Assembly: GCA_026785875.1 (NCBI GenBank)
Contig: JAJAZF010000055.1
Location: forward strand, 1 to 10,222
Direction: 5' to 3'
Length of the DNA stretch: 10,222 bases
From: Chamaesiphon sp.
Lineage (GTDB): Bacteria; Cyanobacteriota; Cyanobacteriia; Cyanobacteriales; Chamaesiphonaceae
Part shown: in pieces, positions 7,097-10,222 of the stretch
How the letters are laid out: each line of letters starts with the position of its first letter
How positions within the stretch are numbered: the stretch's first letter is position 1
Notes under the pieces: model-generated
Seen by the model: only the letters and a program-made list of their open reading frames with translations
Told to the model about the DNA's origin: nothing
The model's database searches: none
Position numbers and translations under genes: made by a program

Positions 7097-7306
7097 ATGC
7101 TTTTGAACGAACTGACACCTATTCTCAAAGAATTTACCAAAGAACCAGCCGCCTTTTGTAGTGGTTTCATCTCTGGAGTGCTGCGGTTAAATCTGACTGA
7201 TGACCCCGTAAAAACATGGTTGGAAAAGCAAGCAGGATTTACACCTACTAGCAATCCAACCGAATCGGGTAGCCAAAAAAGACCACAATCGATCGATATT
7301 GATTAG
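7097..7306 (+). CDS. Small conserved cyanobacterial hypothetical protein, 69 aa
   Basis: A 69-residue soluble protein with a short helical core (LLNELTPILKEFTKEPAAFCSG...) and a segment G-F-I-S-G-V-L-R-L-N-L-T-x-D-P-V-x-x-W-L that I associate with a small conserved cyanobacterial family of unknown function. The last 20 or so residues are polar and low-complexity (TPTSNPTESGSQKRPQ), probably disordered. There is no transmembrane segment or signal peptide. The start at ATG 7097 has only a weak ribosome binding site. It converges with the gene at 7345-7827 across 38 bp. I can offer no function; that the gene is real rests on the family-like core and the coding character. Confidence 0.65.
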   Translation: MLLNELTPILKEFTKEPAAFCSGFISGVLRLNLTDDPVKTWLEKQAGFTPTSNPTESGSQKRPQSIDID

Positions 7307-7344
7307 ACTTTCGCTAACTATACTTACTCAACCCTCGCTCGTGA

Positions 7345-7827
7345 CTATTTGGGAAGTTGTGACTTGCAAGCAGCCAAGATCCGGCGATCGTTATCACTAA
7401 TTTTGCCGAGGGGTTGATAGGTCGGTTGACTCATCATTGGCTGCTTGCTTGCCGTCAAACCCTTGGGATTGACCGCGAGGGTGAAATTGTACTTTTGACG
7501 ATCGAAGGGGTCGATTAAGGTCACATTTAAGCTCGATCCTTTAAACTGTCCGTAAAAGCAACTAAACTCCGATCGGGGTAGGTAGAAAGCACCGAGCGTT
7601 TTAGTACCGATCGTTTCAAAAATAATATATTCTTTACCTACTACATCCGGTCTGTCGGTTTCACCATAAAGGTGTATGCCTGCGGTAAGTGGAGCTGAGA
7701 TCGATCGATCGGGTTTCTCAGTCAAAGCGATGGTATTGCTAGCCAGGATCGCCAATATTGCGATGCCGATGCTAGTCAGCCATTTTTGGCGAGCGTGGAT
7801 GGACTGTAGTAATGTGCCAACTATCAT
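7345..7827 (-). CDS. Membrane-anchored hypothetical protein, cyanobacterial family
   Basis: A 160-residue protein from ATG 7827. The frame continues to TTG 7851, but AAGG upstream of the ATG favours the later start. The N-terminus carries a hydrophobic stretch (LTSIGIAILAILASNTIAL) suited to a membrane anchor or uncleaved signal. The rest is a soluble domain with SAPLTAGIHLYGETDRPDVVGKEY, then FETIGTKTLGAFYLPRSEF and a closing ISDNDRRILAACKSQLPK. Two cysteines (in EFSCFYG and in AACKS) could form a disulfide outside the cytoplasm. The pattern recalls a family of cyanobacterial hypotheticals with no known function. It is transcribed toward the 69-aa gene. No operon partners are visible; the sequence upstream to the rsr terminator holds no other gene. 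Confidence 0.65.
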   Translation of the reverse strand: MIVGTLLQSIHARQKWLTSIGIAILAILASNTIALTEKPDRSISAPLTAGIHLYGETDRPDVVGKEYIIFETIGTKTLGAFYLPRSEFSCFYGQFKGSSLNVTLIDPFDRQKYNFTLAVNPKGLTASKQPMMSQPTYQPLGKISDNDRRILAACKSQLPK

Positions 7828-7990
7828 AAACGCCAACACCTTCCCGAACAATGATTTGTGGTAGTAGCCGCAGCAACGATCGGTGATGACTGAGTATTTT
7901 TAGCTAGCCTTTTTTGATTTGCTAAACTTGGAAACGATAATCGCTGACACTATCTTAATTATATCGCTATTGCCTTGTGCTTGTCTCTAA

Positions 7991-8024
7991 GAAAAAGCCC
8001 CTCTCTCACTGAGATTGGGAGAGG
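7991..8024 (-). terminator. Intrinsic terminator of the rsr gene
   Basis: On the minus strand a 9-bp stem (8024-8016 with 8008-8000; CCTCTCCCA and TGAGAGAGG, one G-U pair) closes a 7-nt loop. It is followed by GGC and TTTTTC (7996-7991). It begins 23 nt after the TGA at 8047-8049. Stem, loop and U tract are all well formed. Confidence 0.8.
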
Positions 8025-8046
8025 AGTTGTAGTGATGGCAACTACC

Positions 8047-9663
8047 TCATAATTCACCGCTGGCGATCGATTGAATCAATCTAGGAGTGCTAGGATCGAA
8101 ACCAGCAATATCCCAAGAGTTCGGGTCTTTTGGATCTACTAAGGAGATATTGTTAGGCACCAGCGAGATATAAATTGCTTTAGCATCAGGATTCACCTTT
8201 TGACGATATTCTGCTAATGCTTGGGTGGTGTGTTTAGAACCAGCCCAACTTTCACAGTCAGTCCAAAAACAAATTACATCTGCATAGCATTTATTTTTTA
8301 TCATCCAGTTGTAAGCAGAACTAGCATCTGTCCCCCCAAAGTTGAGATCGCTAGCTTTTTTCATTGCCGAACTAAATGAGTCACTGCGGTTAATATTCAG
8401 GCTGATAAACTTAGTCGAGAAACCGCGAATCATGTAGTTTTGTTCGGCTTTTGCCGATACTAATGCCATCGTCGTCGCGATTTCGCAACAGGTGAGATTA
8501 ATCGAACTTACCGAATGGTAAGACATCGAGCCAGAGATATCGACAGCGTGCATAAACACTTTGCCAGTAGGCTCGATCGCGTCGAAGGACATTTCAAGGG
8601 CTAATTCCAAAATATCAATGATGCGCGGTACAGGTGTCCAAGTTTTGCTACTTTTGCCTAAACTACCACCGGAACGATAAGTTTTGAGTGCTTTGAGAAT
8701 ATCGATCGGGTGAATGCGTCCTTTGCGTAAGTGTTCCTTACTATTGAGGATTGATGCAACACGATTCAAGTTTTTCTTAGATGATTTGGAGTAAGCCAAA
8801 ACACCAATTTCAGTTAAAGAACCGAGATTGCGTAATAGGGCACCGATCGGCATATCCTCAAACAATAACTGCCAAGCGGCGACATCCATTTTGCCCACAG
8901 GTGCCGCCATTTCATGAGTTAAGCGACCCTTGGAAATTGCCTCTGGAGTGCGATCTGGGTTACGTTTTAACCATTCATACCACCAGATCTGATTTAATGC
9001 TGCTGTAGGCGATGCTGGAGGCAATTCGTCCCATCCATTCACTACCCACTTAAACAACAAATCGCGATCTTCGGTTTGCGGTTTGGCATGAAACAATCGC
9101 AACGCATCACGATTGGAAAAGCCGTGGCGTTGTTGATATTTGAGCAATTGATAAGCAAGGGCTTTGGTATCACCTTGCAACAACCAATTTTTACCAGCTT
9201 CGCGGACGATTTTACCGAAACCACGCACGGATTTGGTATAGCTCATCCACTCATAAAAGTGGCTAGCGGTGCGGACAACTTGCGGAAATATCGATTGAAA
9301 AGCTGTTTTGGCGGCGGGAGATTCACCCATTGATAGTAATACTAATGCCCAAATCGGCGCACTGTTATTAATCGATCGACCGTCAGAAGCATAGACGATT
9401 TCTTGTGCCACTCGATCGGGATCTGCCGCGATCGCTTGTTCCAAAACATCGACAAAATCGTTGATCAATTCCCATTTAGTCGCATAGTAACTACCATTTC
9501 CAGTCCCGATTAATAAGCACCGTCGCAATGTGCGCCAGATGCCAGCCTGGAACATATAACCACCGGATTTACCTCTAATCATTTCCGATTCGCGTCCAGG
9601 AATTGGTTGAGTCTGCGGTGTATTTTGGGTTTGTTTGTTACCGAAAAAGAAATTGTAAACCAT
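8047..9663 (-). CDS. rsr: Ro60-like TROVE-domain RNA-binding protein (Rsr)
   Basis: A full-length, 538-residue orthologue of Ro60/Rsr, the same length as the human protein as I recall it. After a polar N-terminal extension, GGYMFQAGIWRTLRRCLLIGTGNGSYY (about 34-60) starts the HEAT-repeat TROVE ring. That ring continues through LAYQLLKYQQRHGFSNRDALRLFHAKP, MPIGALLRNLGSLT and RIHPIDILKALKTYRSG, all strongly Ro60-like. The C-terminus is a von Willebrand A domain with an intact MIDAS: D375-x-S377-x-S379 (DISGS), T445 (GGTDAS) and D469 (FWTDCES). Ro proteins bind misfolded RNA ends in the ring cavity and Y RNAs on its outer face; in Deinococcus and Salmonella, Rsr works with exoribonucleases such as PNPase. 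The start ATG 9663 has a strong AGGAGGT (9681-9675) 11 nt upstream. Y-RNA-like genes lie immediately 5' on the same strand with no terminator visible between. Confidence 0.95.
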   Translation of the reverse strand: MVYNFFFGNKQTQNTPQTQPIPGRESEMIRGKSGGYMFQAGIWRTLRRCLLIGTGNGSYYATKWELINDFVDVLEQAIAADPDRVAQEIVYASDGRSINNSAPIWALVLLSMGESPAAKTAFQSIFPQVVRTASHFYEWMSYTKSVRGFGKIVREAGKNWLLQGDTKALAYQLLKYQQRHGFSNRDALRLFHAKPQTEDRDLLFKWVVNGWDELPPASPTAALNQIWWYEWLKRNPDRTPEAISKGRLTHEMAAPVGKMDVAAWQLLFEDMPIGALLRNLGSLTEIGVLAYSKSSKKNLNRVASILNSKEHLRKGRIHPIDILKALKTYRSGGSLGKSSKTWTPVPRIIDILELALEMSFDAIEPTGKVFMHAVDISGSMSYHSVSSINLTCCEIATTMALVSAKAEQNYMIRGFSTKFISLNINRSDSFSSAMKKASDLNFGGTDASSAYNWMIKNKCYADVICFWTDCESWAGSKHTTQALAEYRQKVNPDAKAIYISLVPNNISLVDPKDPNSWDIAGFDPSTPRLIQSIASGEL

Positions 9664-9684
9664 GTTTTTTTGTAACCTCCTTCA

Positions 9685-9696
9685 GCCCGTGAGGGC
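9685..9696 (-). promoter_or_regulatory. Small hairpin in the rsr leader
   Basis: GCCC-TCAC-GGGC on the minus strand, a 4-bp stem with a tetranucleotide loop, sits directly upstream of the AGGAGGT ribosome binding site. Its stem resembles the apical hairpins of the neighbouring Y-like RNAs (CCC-GTCA-GGG, CCC-GCAA-GGG). Whether it has a regulatory role is unknown. Confidence 0.35.
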
Positions 9697-9709
9697 GATA
9701 ATATGAAAT

Positions 9710-9865
9710 TCAGCAGAGCGGGATTTGCACCCACGTTTCCGGCGGGATAAGCGATAACCCTATTCGTTCATCCTTTACAGGCAAAAAGTTGAAAAGGGAT
9801 AATTAACTCAAGTTGCTTGCAACTTGGATTAATAACGGTGTCCTATCTATCTAGACGATCTGCTG
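9710..9865 (-). ncRNA. Y-RNA-like tRNA mimic, unit C (YrlA-type)
   Basis: On the minus strand this folds as a tRNA body without an anticodon arm. CAGCAGA (9865-9859) pairs over all 7 bp with TCTGCTG (9717-9711), with A at the discriminator position and no encoded CCA. T8 follows the acceptor. The D arm is GTCT-AGATAGATA-GGAC (9856-9840). The T arm is GTGGG-TGCAAAT-CCCGC (9734-9718). The approximately 105 nt between the D and T arms replaces the anticodon and variable arms. It contains a 32-nt hairpin (9833-9802) built on CAAGTTG-CAAG-CAACTTG, then a stem CCCT/AGGG, and an apical hairpin CCT-GTAA-AGG (9781-9772). A conserved GGTTATCG follows. Bacterial Y RNAs of the YrlA class have just such a tRNA-like module and are encoded next to rsr. 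The 3' end is 46 nt from the rsr start. Exact ends are inferred from the acceptor stem. Confidence 0.72.
9802..9833 (-). other. Long hairpin unique to Y-like unit C
   Basis: ATTAAT (9833-9828) pairs with GTTAAT (9807-9802), with one terminal G-U pair. CAAGTTG pairs with CAACTTG inside, separated by a C-A mismatch, and the loop is CAAG. Unit B lacks this element at the equivalent place. No U tract follows, so it is not a terminator. Confidence 0.6.
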
Positions 9866-9878
9866 TCGTTTGCTAATA

Positions 9879-9899
9879 CCAACTCTGATTAAGAGTCGG
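9879..9899 (-). other. Spacer hairpin between the tRNA-Asp relic and unit C
   Basis: CCGACTCT (9899-9892) pairs with AGAGTTGG (9886-9879) around the loop TAATC, giving an 8-bp stem with one G-U pair. It begins two bases past the 3' end of the tRNA-Asp-like unit. It could be an RNase processing element or a remnant of another unit. TATTAG follows rather than a U run, so it is a poor terminator. Confidence 0.45.
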
Positions 9900-9900
9900 A

Positions 9901-9998
9901 CGGGATTGACGGGATTTGTTGGCGTAGCCTCTCCGACAGGAGACACACGCGACTTTCCGCTAGACAGGCGGACACTCTTACCACTGAGTTACAATCCC
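9901..9998 (-). pseudogene. tRNA-Asp(GUC)-like gene with T arm interrupted by a palindromic repeat
   Basis: The 5' two thirds read as a normal tRNA: acceptor GGGATTG, TA, D arm ACTC-AGTGGTAA-GAGT with canonical G18G19, and anticodon arm TCCGC-CTGTCTA-GCGGA (9972-9956) with anticodon GTC for aspartate. The 3' end has AAAT, T-stem half CCCGT and acceptor CAATCCC, with the Asp identity discriminator G73. As I recall, the GGGATTG/CAATCCCG acceptor matches cyanobacterial tRNA-Asp. Between GCG (T stem, 9950-9948) and AAAT (9917) lie about 30 nt of a palindromic repeat, which destroys the GCGGG-TTC part of the T arm. Position 37 is T instead of a purine. No CCA is encoded. It is very unlikely to serve as an ordinary tRNA. 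It may be a relic or a further modified tRNA mimic within the cluster. Confidence 0.7.
9918..9947. repeat. Palindromic repeat inserted in the tRNA-Asp T arm
   Basis: The core GGCGTAGCCTCTCCGACAGG with its continuation AGACAC has the inverted segments TCTCC/GGAGA around TGTC (minus strand). Together with the adjacent GCGT/TACGC it could form a longer hairpin in place of the T arm. From memory, the GGCGTAGCCTCTC...GAGAC pattern is a common dispersed repeat in filamentous cyanobacteria. Confidence 0.6.
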
Positions 9999-10002
9999 AA
10001 AT

Positions 10003-10124
10003 TAGGTGGAGCGGGATTTGCACCCGCGAATGGTTGAACCACGATAATCCTCATCTGTCGTCCCTGACGGGCAAGTTAAGTGAAAAGGAATAAATCAACT
10101 GCCTTACTACTTGGCTACCCACCT
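10003..10124 (-). ncRNA. Y-RNA-like tRNA mimic, unit B (YrlA-type)
   Basis: AGGTGGG (10124-10118) pairs with TCCACCT (10010-10004) to make a 7-bp acceptor closed by one G-U pair, with A at the discriminator and no CCA. T8 A9 and the D arm GCCA-AGTAGTA-AGGC follow. The T arm is GCGGG-TGCAAAT-CCCGC (10027-10011). In place of the anticodon arm, GTTGA pairs with TCAAC. Within that lies an approximately 50-nt core with TCCT/AGGA, TTTTCA, TTG, an apical hairpin CCC-GTCA-GGG (10071-10062) and ATTATCG. The same core motifs occur in unit C in the same order, with spacing conserved to within one nucleotide. The D arm looks derived from a Gln- or Glu-type tRNA. It follows unit A after 4 bp and is 4 bp from the tRNA-Asp relic, so the cluster is probably one processed transcript. 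The Y RNA identity rests on structure and on the neighbouring rsr. Confidence 0.72.
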
Positions 10125-10128
10125 ATAG

Positions 10129-10222
10129 GTAGCGAGGCGGGAGTTGCACCCGCATTTCCGACGATTCGAGGGGGGATTCGTAAATAGCGATAACCCTCAG
10201 ATCTGCGCCCCTTGCGGGTAAA
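10129..10222 (-). ncRNA. Y-RNA-like tRNA mimic, unit A, truncated by window edge
   Basis: Only the 3' portion is inside the window. It shows the apical hairpin CCC-GCAA-GGG (10218-10209), the conserved AGGGTTATCGCT (10197-10186; the same 12 bases occur in unit C at 9761-9750), a spacer with a run of six C, CGGAAATGC, and a T arm GCGGG-TGCAACT-CCCGC (10153-10137). The acceptor 3' half is CTCGCTA (10136-10130). The 5' acceptor half, predicted to be TAGCGAG, and the D arm should lie just beyond the right edge. The similarity to unit C on both sides of the spacer suggests the two arose by duplication. Confidence 0.65.

Noticed and set aside
9710..10124. Reading units B and C as ordinary tRNAs with introns or as a canonical tRNA array
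   Set aside because: Neither has a recoverable 7-nt anticodon loop. The D and T loops share non-tRNA residues (A18, G55), and the inserts share conserved motifs with each other, as expected of Y-like RNAs rather than of independent introns.
10121..10130. Perfect palindrome ACCTATAGGT between units A and B
   Set aside because: It overlaps the acceptor end of unit B and the last bases of unit A. The symmetry is short and explained by these.
9710..10222. CRISPR-like array suggested by recurring GCGGGATTTGCACCC-type segments
   Set aside because: The recurring segments are T arms of RNA units with unequal spacing (about 120-290 bp) and diverged copies, with no uniform repeat-spacer pattern and no cas genes.

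Overview
The window is cyanobacterial. HIP1 octamers (GCGATCGC) occur at 634, 3904, 4760, 5234 and 9428, CGATCG is frequent throughout, and intergenic DNA carries short tandem heptamer repeats and dispersed palindromes typical of cyanobacteria. The genes also fit: a gap2-type GAPDH, a Ycf46-like AAA ATPase and several small cyanobacterial hypotheticals. I cannot name the species.

Layout from left to right. A 5'-truncated GT4 glycosyltransferase (+, 1-1116) converges on a gap2-type glyceraldehyde-3-phosphate dehydrogenase (-, 1261-2274), with a terminator-like hairpin and a 10-unit heptamer array between them. Next is an outer-membrane beta-barrel protein (-, 2484-3674) containing three tandem 66-residue repeats. 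Its signal-peptide region is interrupted by a (TATG)10 microsatellite that puts the nearest upstream ATG out of frame. A Phd/YefM-PIN (VapBC-like) toxin-antitoxin pair follows (+, 3962-4566), preceded by a nested inverted repeat that may be its operator. After it come a Ycf46-like ATPase (+, 4670-6157), two opposed arrays of TTTAGGG-like heptamers, a membrane-anchored SH3b protein (+, 6320-6877), a 69-aa protein (+, 7097-7306) and a membrane-anchored hypothetical (-, 7345-7827).

The most notable part is the right end, all on the minus strand. It holds a Ro60/Rsr TROVE-domain gene (8047-9663) with a good terminator. Just upstream of it is a tight cluster of RNA genes: three tRNA-mimicking, Y-RNA-like units (10129 to beyond the window edge, 10003-10124 and 9710-9865) and a tRNA-Asp(GUC)-like relic (9901-9998) whose T arm is split by a palindromic repeat. 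Each Y-like unit has a tRNA-type T arm with a G at position 55. The two complete ones also have 7-bp acceptor stems and D arms with A at position 18. In place of an anticodon arm they carry a long, partly conserved insert that shows base-pair covariation. I read this as an Rsr-Y RNA module with multiple tandem Y RNAs. Rsr would bind the RNAs encoded next to it, and they may act as gates or tethers for RNA quality control or decay, as shown for bacterial Ro-Y RNA systems.
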